Source: JBDREF01 sp043820045 (lineage in GTDB: Bacteria; Planctomycetota; Phycisphaerae; Sedimentisphaerales; Anaerobacaceae). Taken from it: a stretch of DNA of 13,834 nucleotides. The notes beneath the pieces were generated by a model. That model was not told the origin of the DNA and ran no database searches. It saw only the letters and a program-made list of their open reading frames with translations. Location: positions 1 to 13,834 of the forward strand of contig JBDREF010000057.1 of NCBI GenBank assembly GCA_043820045.1, given 5' to 3'. Position 1 is the first letter of the stretch, and every line of letters begins with the position of its first letter. Positions 1 to 7,900 of the stretch are shown in pieces. The position numbers were made by a program, and so were the translations under genes.

Positions 1-331
1 GGCCTTCTCGTGGCGTTATCCTAACGTTCCCGCTGATAAGATTCTCGGCCCGTACGACGGCAGCCTGAGCAACTCCGGCGAGAGGCTGGAGTTGAGCATG
101 CCCGGCGACGTTGACGGGCAGGGCAATCGTTATTACATCCGCATCGACAGGGTCGATTACAGCGACGGCTCGCATCCCGAGGCTACTGCCGGCTCGCTGG
201 ACCTGTGGCCAATAGAAGCGGACGGCTACGGCCTGTCGCTAACGAGAGAAGTCCCCACCGACTACGCCAACGCCCCCGATAACTGGACCGCCTCAAACCC
301 CTCGCCCCTGGCCCTAAGGGCCGGCGAGTGA
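1..331 (+). CDS. C-terminal part of a lamin-tail-domain protein (5' end outside the window)
   Basis: The frame is open from base 2 to a TGA at 329-331, giving 109 visible residues with no stop before them, so the gene begins upstream. The visible part reads as a lamin-tail (LTD) domain: GPYDGSLSNSGERLEL at about residues 16-31 is the typical glycine-rich strand followed by the 'LSNSGE' turn. A YYIRIDRVDYSDG strand, DGYGLSL (74-80) and a closing NWTASNPSP (94-102) follow. The protein ends seven residues after the domain, so LTD is its C-terminal module. In bacteria such domains usually sit at the end of large secreted proteins, often beside CotH-like or carbohydrate-binding parts, and are thought to mediate binding at the cell surface. 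The rest of this protein and its activity cannot be known from here. The family call is fairly sure; the role is inference. Confidence 0.75.
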   Translation, partial: AFSWRYPNVPADKILGPYDGSLSNSGERLELSMPGDVDGQGNRYYIRIDRVDYSDGSHPEATAGSLDLWPIEADGYGLSLTREVPTDYANAPDNWTASNPSPLALRAGE

Positions 332-387
332 ACCTGGGTAGAAAGCGTGTGAATATGAGGCGTTTGCTTTGGGTGAATGGAAATTTC

Positions 388-416
388 TGGGCAAAATACT
401 CCGTAGCTGCTAAAAT
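388..416 (+). promoter_or_regulatory. possible sigma-70-type promoter for the merR-mlaD pair
   Basis: TGGGCA (388-393) and TAAAAT (411-416) are separated by 17 bases and lie about 70 bases upstream of the merR-like start. TGGGCA matches TTGACA at four of six positions and TAAAAT matches TATAAT at five of six. The 332-488 gap shows no terminator-like hairpin with a T tract and no small gene. The motif is weak and could be chance in this A/T-richer stretch. Confidence 0.25.
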
Positions 417-488
417 CCTGCATTGTTATGGCGATTGAGTGTTGTTTTCATTGTGGCTTTTTTGTTGTTGGCTTTACGGTAATGTGCG

Positions 489-746
489 TTGAGTAAGAAA
501 AGCGAATTGGTCTCGATAGGCACTGCGGCAAAAAAAGCTGGCATTTCCCGGCAATCTCTGCAATATTACATCATGGTCGGCCTGCTCGAACCGGCAGAGG
601 TTACTCCAACGGGCAGACGACTGTTCGATGAAAAGTGTATCGAACGGGTCAAACTGATAAGGAAACTGAACGAAAGCGGCTATCCTTTGCGTGCCATAAG
701 GGAGTTGTTTCTGGAAGGCCGCCATGATTTGAAAGGAGGCAAATAG
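489..746 (+). CDS. short MerR-family DNA-binding protein
   Basis: An 85-residue protein that is almost only a MerR-type winged helix-turn-helix. SIGTAAKKAGISRQSLQYY (9-27) carries the helix-turn-helix, GLLEP (31-35) leads into the wing, and TGRRLFDEKCIERV (41-54) is the usual 'G.R.yd...i..v' segment. A further helix, LIRKLNESGYPLRAIRELF, follows. Typical MerR regulators have an additional C-terminal dimerisation or effector part; here the protein stops soon after the DNA-binding domain and no metal-binding cysteine cluster is seen. TTG at 489 is the first possible start, because an in-frame TAA lies just before it at 480-482, and no clear Shine-Dalgarno sequence precedes it. Its TAG overlaps the next start by one base, so it is co-translated with the MlaD-like gene and may regulate that unit (inference). 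A nucleoid- or membrane-associated role cannot be excluded. Confidence 0.85.
   Translation: MSKKSELVSIGTAAKKAGISRQSLQYYIMVGLLEPAEVTPTGRRLFDEKCIERVKLIRKLNESGYPLRAIRELFLEGRHDLKGGK
734..739 (+). promoter_or_regulatory. Shine-Dalgarno for the MlaD-like gene, inside the end of the MerR gene
   Basis: AGGAGG lies six bases before the GTG at 746 and inside the last codons of the MerR-like gene. It fixes GTG 746 as the start and implies translational coupling across the one-base TAG/GTG overlap. Confidence 0.8.
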
Positions 747-1801
747 TGAGTGATTACGAAACCCGCCAGGGAAGGCGCAACCTTGTTGTCGGTATTTTTG
801 TTATACTCGGCATGTCCGCATTGGTATGGTTGATATTCAAGTTCGGCGATTTGCCCGGTATTGTCACCAAGTACAGTTCCTTCGAGGTGTTCGTCCAGTT
901 CCCAACGGCGCCGGGAGTCCAGAAGGATACCCCCGTGCGATTCTGCGGCTTCCAGATAGGAAGAGTCACGAATGTAATGGCTCCGGAAATACGAAAAGAC
1001 AAAGATACCGGCCTGGAGTACTATCAAACCGTAGTCGTTCTCAGCATTCATAACCGGTACGTCACCATTCCCTCCTGCGTTCAGGTAAAACTGATGACGC
1101 GAGGCTTGGGCAGCAGCTATATCGAACTAAAGCAAAACCCCGGCGTACCTCTTCAGCCGGAGGACCCGAACCGGCCGGAAACAATATACCTGGTGGACCA
1201 GATATGGCTGCAGGGCGGGACCGGTATGACCAGTGAGTTCTTCCCGGAGGAAAGTCAGCAGAAGCTGAGTGACTTGATCGACGGAATCAACCAGTTTATC
1301 GGTAACGCCAATGACATAGTCGGCGATAACGACAGCAAGGCGAACATAAAGACTACGCTGGCCAATTTCGCTGACGCGTCCGAGCAGGCCAAGCTAACCC
1401 TGGAAGAATTTCGCAAGCTCGCCGCTGCAGGAACCACTACTCTGGAGCACGCCGATTCCAAGGTAGATCAGGTTGTGGCCTCAGTCGTCGATACGAGCAG
1501 GGAAATCCGGGAGTTCGCTGTTACTGGCACATCGACCCTGAAGAGTGTTGACGCCAAGGCGGAAAGGCTCATTACTGCGATGGTAGATACAAGCGAGCAG
1601 CTAAGCAGGGCGATGGGCGAGCTTCAGTCCGTTTTGGAGAAGGTAAACACCGGGCAGGGCACCGCCGCCAGGCTCATCAATGACGGGAACTTCTACGAAA
1701 ATCTCCTCGAGAATACCGAACAACTGCAAGCACTTCTGCAAGAGATGAAAGAGTTCATCAAGGAATGGCGGACCAAGAAAATCGACGTCAAGCTGTTTTA
1801 A
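746..1801 (+). CDS. MCE/MlaD-family lipid-transport protein with long helical tail
   Basis: A 351-residue inner-membrane-anchored MCE protein. A positively charged start (QGRRN) is followed by one membrane segment at about residues 12-31. The MCE/MlaD domain spans roughly 42-130: it starts FEVFVQFPTAPGVQKDTPV, continues with GFQIGRV (68-73) and ends SSYIELKQN. After a short loop, residues 165-345 are predicted helical, with an imperfect 32-residue repeat (229-254 and 261-286). NTGQGTAARLINDGNFYENL (301-320) is the conserved motif seen in many MlaD proteins. MCE proteins form hexameric rings that bind phospholipids and feed an MlaE/MlaF-type ABC transporter, moving lipids between the two membranes. 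No permease or ATPase gene is adjacent, so its partners must be elsewhere. GTG start with a strong Shine-Dalgarno at 734-739; co-transcribed with the MerR-like gene. Family certain; the substrate is unknown. Confidence 0.9.
   Translation: MSDYETRQGRRNLVVGIFVILGMSALVWLIFKFGDLPGIVTKYSSFEVFVQFPTAPGVQKDTPVRFCGFQIGRVTNVMAPEIRKDKDTGLEYYQTVVVLSIHNRYVTIPSCVQVKLMTRGLGSSYIELKQNPGVPLQPEDPNRPETIYLVDQIWLQGGTGMTSEFFPEESQQKLSDLIDGINQFIGNANDIVGDNDSKANIKTTLANFADASEQAKLTLEEFRKLAAAGTTTLEHADSKVDQVVASVVDTSREIREFAVTGTSTLKSVDAKAERLITAMVDTSEQLSRAMGELQSVLEKVNTGQGTAARLINDGNFYENLLENTEQLQALLQEMKEFIKEWRTKKIDVKLF
1430..1603 (+). repeat. imperfect 32-residue repeat inside the MlaD-like helical tail
   Basis: Two copies at the protein level, encoded at 1430-1507 and 1526-1603. 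GTTTLEHADSKV...VVDTSREI is followed by GTSTLKSVDAKA...MVDTSEQL, with 10 of 26 aligned residues identical and the hydrophobic positions largely conserved. The period is 32 residues. It suggests an internal duplication within the coiled-coil or amphipathic helical tail. Confidence 0.6.
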
Positions 1802-1854
1802 CAGACATGCAGCAATAAATTCCCGCATCGTTAAGTGCAGCCTTCGGCCCGCCT

Positions 1855-1872
1855 TGCGCCACGAATGGCACA
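1855..1872 (-). other. small hairpin between convergent transcription units
   Basis: Read on the minus strand this is TGTGCCA-TTCG-TGGCGCA, a seven-pair stem with one G.U pair and a TTCG loop. It lies 75 bases beyond the stop of the last minus-strand sulfatase and 54 bases beyond the mlaD-like stop. No T tract follows it, so it is not a classical intrinsic terminator; it may be a weak 3'-end structure or chance. The remainder of the 145-base gap (1802-1946) shows nothing else. Confidence 0.25.
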
Positions 1873-1946
1873 TGGGAATGACGAAGCATCTCGGACATCG
1901 CAAACCCGTCCAGGCGTCTTTTCCGTCAGGCTCCCGCCGGCTGGAA

Positions 1947-3380
1947 TTATTTCCCGTATATTCTTTCTCTATCTCGCGGCGTTATTGAACTGCGCTCTTC
2001 CGGGAACTGCCCCTTATCGCCGGTATCCTTGATCCATTTGTCCAGAATATCCCGCATCTCTTTCAATGTCTGCTGATGCTCCGGCGATGCCGCAAGGTTG
2101 TTGACCTCGTACGGATCGTTGCGGAGATCGTACAGCTCCTCATCCGGTTTTCTCGGGACCATGAACAACTCCTGGACGGGCGTGAGCTTGCCCTGGGCAT
2201 GAAGCTCCTTCATAAGATTCAACATCGGGTAGGAGGTTTCCTTATAGGCGTTCGCCTGCGTGTAGGGCCGTTCCGGCATGAAATTCCGGATATACTTGTA
2301 CCGCTTGGTCCGGACGCAGCGGATGCGGTCGACAGTTTCATCGCACCGGTCGCGGGCGGCGATGATATGCTCATGGTTGGCAACAGATTTCCACAGACCG
2401 CTTCCGTCAGGTTCAAGAAAGACTTTTCCTTCGATATGCTTCGGCAGCTCGACGCCGGCAATCCGCAGAATCGTAGCCGATATGTCGATCGCACTTACAA
2501 GGTCGTCACACACCTGGCCGGCTCGGAGCTTTCCGGGCCAGCGAACCAACAGCGGAATGTGGATGCCGCCATCGTAGAGCCATTGTTTGCCGCGGACGTG
2601 GCAGCGCCCGTGGTCGCCTATGAAGATCACAACCGTATTGTCCGCCAGGCCCTCGTCATCGAGACGCTTGAGAATCTTGCCGATGTACTGGTCCATAACC
2701 TGGATTGAATCCAAATATGTAGCCCAGTCATCCCGTGCGACAGGATGGTCGGGGTAGTAGGGGGGCAGCTTGACTTTGTCGGGATCGACCGGGTTGTCCA
2801 GCATTTCCCGTACGTTCTTCCAGTGTGCGCCGCGGTGTGTCATGCTGATGGAAAGTTGTGCGAAGAACGGCTGGCCGGCTTTGCGCTGGTTCCAGTCGCT
2901 GCCGTCAAAGGCATTCTTGAACTTGAAATTGAAGTCCGTCTTGCCCGAGCCGCTGACGCCAGGGGCGGCGGTTTTCACATTGGCTGTGAAGTATCCGGCC
3001 TCGCGAAAATACTCGGTGATCAACCGGACCGGCTCCGGCAGCGTGTAACCATCGTCACGATGGCTGCGGTGATTGTGAGCGCCTATGGTCGTCTGGAACA
3101 TCCCGGTAATCATTGCGGACCTGCTGGCCGAGCAAACGGGGGCTGTGGTGAATGCGTTGGTGAAACGGATGCCCTGGCCGGCCAGCCTGTCAAGATTCGG
3201 AGTCTGGACAAGCTGCGCGCCGTAACAGCTCAATTCGGGGCTGATGTCCTCGGACAAAATCCACAGTATGTTTGGTCTGTTTTCCGGCGTCTGCCGCGCA
3301 AACAGCCTGTCCGGCACTGCAACCGCCGCCGCTCCCAACCCAACGGCCTTCAGGAAATCGCGTCTGTTGTGTTTCTTCAT
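1947..3380 (-). CDS. Tat-exported type I sulfatase (CSASR active site)
   Basis: A 477-residue sulfatase of the alkaline-phosphatase-like fold that hydrolyses sulfate esters or sulfamates. The N-terminus carries a twin-arginine signal (NRRDFLKAVGLGAAAVAV) without a lipobox, so it is probably a soluble periplasmic or secreted enzyme folded before export. The formylglycine motif is CSASR at residues 83-87, with Cys83 the residue to be converted. Likely metal ligands are Glu44-Asp45 (in SEDIS, where most sulfatases have DD) and Asp256-His257 (in GDHGR); Lys265 fits the conserved lysine. The C-terminal half has the usual HIPLLVRWPG and EELYDLRNDPYE signatures. The TTIGAHNHRSHR stretch resembles heparan N-sulfatase-like groups, but the substrate cannot be read from sequence. 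Last gene of the minus-strand run, 88 bases after the previous sulfatase, with AAGGAG eight bases before the ATG. Length is normal. Confidence 0.92.
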   Translation of the reverse strand: MKKHNRRDFLKAVGLGAAAVAVPDRLFARQTPENRPNILWILSEDISPELSCYGAQLVQTPNLDRLAGQGIRFTNAFTTAPVCSASRSAMITGMFQTTIGAHNHRSHRDDGYTLPEPVRLITEYFREAGYFTANVKTAAPGVSGSGKTDFNFKFKNAFDGSDWNQRKAGQPFFAQLSISMTHRGAHWKNVREMLDNPVDPDKVKLPPYYPDHPVARDDWATYLDSIQVMDQYIGKILKRLDDEGLADNTVVIFIGDHGRCHVRGKQWLYDGGIHIPLLVRWPGKLRAGQVCDDLVSAIDISATILRIAGVELPKHIEGKVFLEPDGSGLWKSVANHEHIIAARDRCDETVDRIRCVRTKRYKYIRNFMPERPYTQANAYKETSYPMLNLMKELHAQGKLTPVQELFMVPRKPDEELYDLRNDPYEVNNLAASPEHQQTLKEMRDILDKWIKDTGDKGQFPEERSSITPRDRERIYGK

Positions 3381-3468
3381 CGGATACTCTCCTTTTCAAT
3401 TGTTTGACTCAGACTACGTTGAAAACCGCCATGTCTATTCACAAAGCAGTTTTTCGGTTAATTCCCGC

Positions 3469-4989
3469 TTACGCCTTATCGCCTGTACCTCTTTGTGCCC
3501 TGAGGTCCGGATCATAATCCGGATTCTGTCTGGGCATCTTGGCGCCGGTGGCACGCAGCCACTTGCTCAATTTGACGTCGAGTTCCCTGACCCTCTCCGG
3601 CATCTTTTCTGAAAGGTCGGTCTCTTCCGAAAGATCATCTTCCAGATTGAACAGTTCAAACATCTTGCCCTCGTACCGCTTTATTAGTTTCCAGTCGCCG
3701 GCGCGAATGATGCTGTAAGGTACAACATCGCCGCGATAGTGCGGGAAGTGCCAGAAGAGTGCTTCGCGATCCAGCTTTTTGGCGCCGTTGGATTTCAGAT
3801 GTGCAAGGAGTGATACGCCGTCAATATCACGGTCACGAGGCAGCGGAACGCCGGCTGCTTCGCAGATAGTCGGAAAATAATCCACGCTGGTTACCGGCTC
3901 ATGGCTAATCGTGCCCGGCTTTATAACTTTGGGCCAGCGCACAATTACCGGCTCGCGAATGCCGCCCTCGTAAGGATAGCCTTTGCCGGACCGCAGGGGG
4001 GCATTGCTCGTTACTCCGAGCAAACCGCCGTTGTCGCCGGTGAAGAAGACTATAGTACTTTCGGCCAGGTTGAGTTCCTCAAGCACGGCCGTGATTTTGC
4101 CGACGGCGTCGTCCACGCTTTCGACCATTGCGGCATACGTCGGGTTTTTCTGGCTCGTAGGTGTTTTTGCCTTGTACTTTTCAATCAGATTTTTCTTGCC
4201 CTGGATGGGTGTATGGACGGCGTAGTGGGCCATATAGAGAAAGAACGGCTTGTCTTTATGCCGGCGGATGAAGTCAACCGCCTCGTCGCCCTCCCGGTCG
4301 GTGAGGTATTCACCCTCACTTCGAGGTTCCATGGTTGGTATCGAGCCCTGTCCCTTCCGGAAATAGGGGTCGAAATAGGTCGGCGGCTGGCCGAAGTCGC
4401 AGCCCCCGATGTTGAAATCGAAGCCCTGCCTGTCGGGGTACCAGTCATCGGCGCCGAGATGCCATTTGCCGATATGGCATGAAGTATATCCCGCCGATTT
4501 GAGGGCCTCGGCAATGGTGATCTCCTCAAGCTCCATCCATAGTGCGTTGGGTGGACACAAGAGCTTTAGCTTTTTGTTTTTGTCGCCGACGTATTGGCTC
4601 GGATTCTTCTTGTCGGCCGGGATTTTTCCGCCCTGGAAACGCGAACGTATCCAGTCGGTAACGCCGAGGCGGGCCGGGTATCGCCCCGTCATTACCGCGG
4701 CGCGGGTCGGCGAGCAGACCGCGCAGGCTGCATAGCCGTCGGTAAACCGCATACCCTCGGCGGCGAGCTTATCAATGTTCGGCGTTTCGTAAAACTTGCT
4801 TCCATAACAGCCGACGTCAATCCAGCCCAAATCATCGACAAGGATGAAGACGACATTGGGTCTCTTTGTTGCGGCTTTAGCTGTGTCTCGTCCGGAGACA
4901 CTCGCACATCCGTTGAGAGCCAGCGACGCTGCGCCGCACCCGACGACCTTTAGAAAACTACGGCGTGTGTAATCGTGTTTGCTCGTCAT
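3469..4989 (-). CDS. Tat lipoprotein type I sulfatase (CSPTR active site)
   Basis: A 506-residue sulfatase, complete. The N-terminus combines a Tat motif (YTRRSFLK) with a lipobox LNGC at Cys28, so it should be exported folded and then lipid-anchored. CSPTR at residues 92-96 is the formylglycine site (Cys92). Other active-site signatures are VDDLGW (Asp52-Asp53), GKWHLG (Lys175, His177), AHYAVHTP (His259), GDNGG (Asp319-Asn320) and SGKGYPYEGG (Lys336). The run CSPTRAAVMTGRYPARLG and the GKWHLG motif resemble S1_16-type carbohydrate sulfatases acting on sulfated galactans, but that specificity is a guess. Its ATG overlaps the stop of the upstream glycosidase-like gene (ATGA, 4986-4989), with the Shine-Dalgarno inside that gene, so the two are translationally coupled and probably act on the same glycan. 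Confidence 0.93.
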   Translation of the reverse strand: MTSKHDYTRRSFLKVVGCGAASLALNGCASVSGRDTAKAATKRPNVVFILVDDLGWIDVGCYGSKFYETPNIDKLAAEGMRFTDGYAACAVCSPTRAAVMTGRYPARLGVTDWIRSRFQGGKIPADKKNPSQYVGDKNKKLKLLCPPNALWMELEEITIAEALKSAGYTSCHIGKWHLGADDWYPDRQGFDFNIGGCDFGQPPTYFDPYFRKGQGSIPTMEPRSEGEYLTDREGDEAVDFIRRHKDKPFFLYMAHYAVHTPIQGKKNLIEKYKAKTPTSQKNPTYAAMVESVDDAVGKITAVLEELNLAESTIVFFTGDNGGLLGVTSNAPLRSGKGYPYEGGIREPVIVRWPKVIKPGTISHEPVTSVDYFPTICEAAGVPLPRDRDIDGVSLLAHLKSNGAKKLDREALFWHFPHYRGDVVPYSIIRAGDWKLIKRYEGKMFELFNLEDDLSEETDLSEKMPERVRELDVKLSKWLRATGAKMPRQNPDYDPDLRAQRGTGDKA

Positions 4990-7900
4990 AGTCTCTCCTT
5001 CAGTACAACCACGGTCTGACTGATGTTCGGCGCCGAAGCCGGAAATGTGATTTCGCGGCCGTCGGCAGAACTCGCCTTAATGTAATACTCAAGGTCGCTC
5101 TTAATTTTTTCGGCAGGAATCTGCACAGAATATACGCCACGAGCGACGTGTGTCAGTGGAGTCCTCTTGTACTCGCCCTTGCCCATCGGCCGCCAGTACA
5201 TTGCTACATCGCCCGGTTGATCCGAAGCCAGAACAATTGCCTTGAGTTCCAGGCCCTCATCAGCCATCAGACTGCTGCGGACCGTCGGAACGATCAGCCG
5301 CAGCCCGGCCTCTGCCGGATATGCCTTGGAAGGTATAGCATCGGCCGGTAAGTCCTCGCCCAGAATCTCAGCCAACTCATTGCCGGGTCCTGTGAGCAGC
5401 ATGGGCATCACGTGCTGCTGCCAATTCGTAACGTTACCCATCCCGCCGTTTGTGGTTACAGTCGCCAACAGGTATCGGTGCACGTCGGCCACCTGGGCGA
5501 CCAGCTCTTTTCTAATCGGCAGGGCGGTCCGGCGTGCCAATCGCCTGCGGGCCTCAGGCTCCTTCTCGTCCTTGACTTTCTTCATCGCCGCGTTGAATCT
5601 TGCCCATGTGCAGTTGACTTGCCCGACCGCGCGCAGGTATCGGAAGTTGTTGAGCCAATAGTCGAAACGTTCGAGGCGGCCACCACCTTTGACCCGCGGG
5701 CGCAGTTTCGCCAGTTCCTCCACAAATGCGTACTCTTTGCTTACCTGCTCCCAGGGCCTTTCATCCGGGTTTATCCCGCCAGGGCCTTTGACCCAGGTTG
5801 AGGGCCGGGGCAGGCTTGCCCCTCGCTGTCCCCGTTCCGCCGTCGTCGGCCCGCCGTCCAAACTCGTGAACAGTCTGGCGATTTGCTCTGCCGCCGCCGG
5901 TCCGAATTGAGCCGAAGCCCAGTCCACATAGAAATCGTATGCCGGCAGATCACGCGGCCTGTCGTCGGATTCCGCCGCCGGTAAATCAGCCTGGTAGTCT
6001 TCGTGGGCCGGACCGCCGCAGTTGATTTTCCTTGTAACATCCCGACCCTGTACGACAAAAGCGGCAATGCACGGAAACTCCACAACATTCTCGAAGCTGA
6101 TTTCCAGAAAGCCATTTTCTGTTTTAATACCTTCGAAAGTATAGTCCAGCGCCCTGTTCTTGCCGGTCTCGGCGAAAACATCGAGTCTGTCAATGACTTT
6201 CTTGCCCTGAAGTTCGACCCCAAAGACTCGCTTGCCGGCGGCCTCGTAGTGAGGCTCACAGAACTTGAGTGTCACCGTATACGTTGCATCCGGGACCTTC
6301 AGACGATAAGCTTTAACGTCCCAGACGACCGTCTGGTAGAGCGGATCATTTTCGGTATCGGCGATCTGGTTGTTCGGGAAACTTGCCACGTTTCCGCCCT
6401 CGCGACCTTCGGTCAGTTTTGGCTGGGGCGGTTGGATTGCCTTGCCAAAGTCAGGGTTCCAGCCTCGCTGCTCCCATGCCGCATGAGCCAGCGCCGAAAC
6501 GTTCGGACCGAGGATGCGCGTTCGCCAGTGGATACCCAGCAGACCAGTACATCCGTAAGCCAGCGAGTCGGCGGCATCTCGCCGCATTCGGCCTACCCAA
6601 AGCTGCGGGATTATTAATGCCGGGTCGTCCTCAAGCCAGGGGATGGCCCATTTCGGCCGGCCCTCAACGCGGGCAAAACCGGACTCGACCGGAGCAAAGC
6701 CTACGTTGCGATTGATACAGCTCATCGGCATCTCTTTTGGCAGGACATTGTCGAACAGCGCCCGGTCCTTAGGCGGCCCGAGGACCCAGCCGCACGTGGC
6801 CAACGTAAACGGGGCATTCACGCGCTGCGCTGCGGCGATTGCCGCCCGGAAATCAGCCGCCGTCGCTTCGACCTCCTCGTCCTTTGGGTTCCCCCAGGTC
6901 CACCCTTCAGGCGTCCAGAACCAGTAATAATCGAGCGGGTAGGCTTTGGCAATTCTCCGGAACATGCCCTCGTACAATTCCTGTGCAACAGCCGGGTCGG
7001 ACGGGTCCTTGCCCATGGCCTTGATACGCTCTCTTACTGCGTCGGGTATGATAAGCGGCGTTTCCGTACCGACGCAGGTCTTGACGCCGAGAGCGTGGGC
7101 ATATCCAAAAGCCTCCGCGAGCGTGTTGCCCATTCGGTCGAACAATTCGTTGGCTTTTTCACCGGAAAGCTGTGTCCAGGGATTCATTCCGTGCATATAG
7201 TCCGGGCCGTAATCGTCGCTCTCGAACATTTGTCCTGCACCGAAAGTGTAATCGCCCGTCTTCGTCGGTTCGTAGCCCCAGGCGCCAGTGACGTTCGCCG
7301 TGGTAAAATGCCTTGAAGGATAGCTGAACTTCACGGTTCCGTCTTCGTTGAAGTCACCGGGCAGGCCGATCCATACCGTCGGCTCCGGCCCGACGCCGCC
7401 CTGGGGATAAGTGTGCAATCCGAAGAAGTTCATGCGCAGCTTGGGCAGTTGTGCCATAATGGCTTTGTAGTCGTCAGCATTCCACCAGTCCGGCCCCTCG
7501 GGGAAATCGTGGAAGGGCTGAATTCCCCGCGTCTCGAACAGCGGTTTACCCCGTTCGTCCAGATCGGGTATTCTCAAAGCGATGCGTTCATCAGGCACGA
7601 CGTCGCCGTGCAGATAGAAGCGCACACCGAGATGCTCGGCAAATCGGTAGGCTGCGTAAAGCGTCCCGATGGGATCGCCGCCGGCGACCAAAACAACTTG
7701 CCGATTCGCCAGATCAAATGTCTTGAGCAGATATTGTTCAGACCCCAGCGCATTGACCAAGGCCGCCAGACCCGTATCCCGACCGGCCAATTTCTCCACG
7801 GCTGGGCGGCCCTCTTGTCCGACCACAATCAGGTGGGCTGTCGAAGGCAGGCGGCCGTCGCTCTGTACGATTGGCACCACCTTGCCGGTCCGCAGATACA

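Noticed and set aside
1902..1946. Inverted repeat CCAGGCG...CGCCGGCTGG as a terminator
   Set aside because: The stem is short, bulged and has no T tract on either strand.
2745..3407. Plus-strand open frame (220 codons) opposite the CSASR sulfatase
   Set aside because: The sulfatase on the other strand carries the active-site motifs; this frame is composition-driven.
3381..3468. Possible terminator or promoter between the two sulfatases
   Set aside because: Only a five-pair AACCG/CGGTT stem with a long loop is seen, and no convincing -35/-10 pair; readthrough is the simpler reading.
6003..6617. Plus-strand open frame (204 codons) opposite the malectin region
   Set aside because: Antisense to an intact lipoprotein gene and without domain signal.
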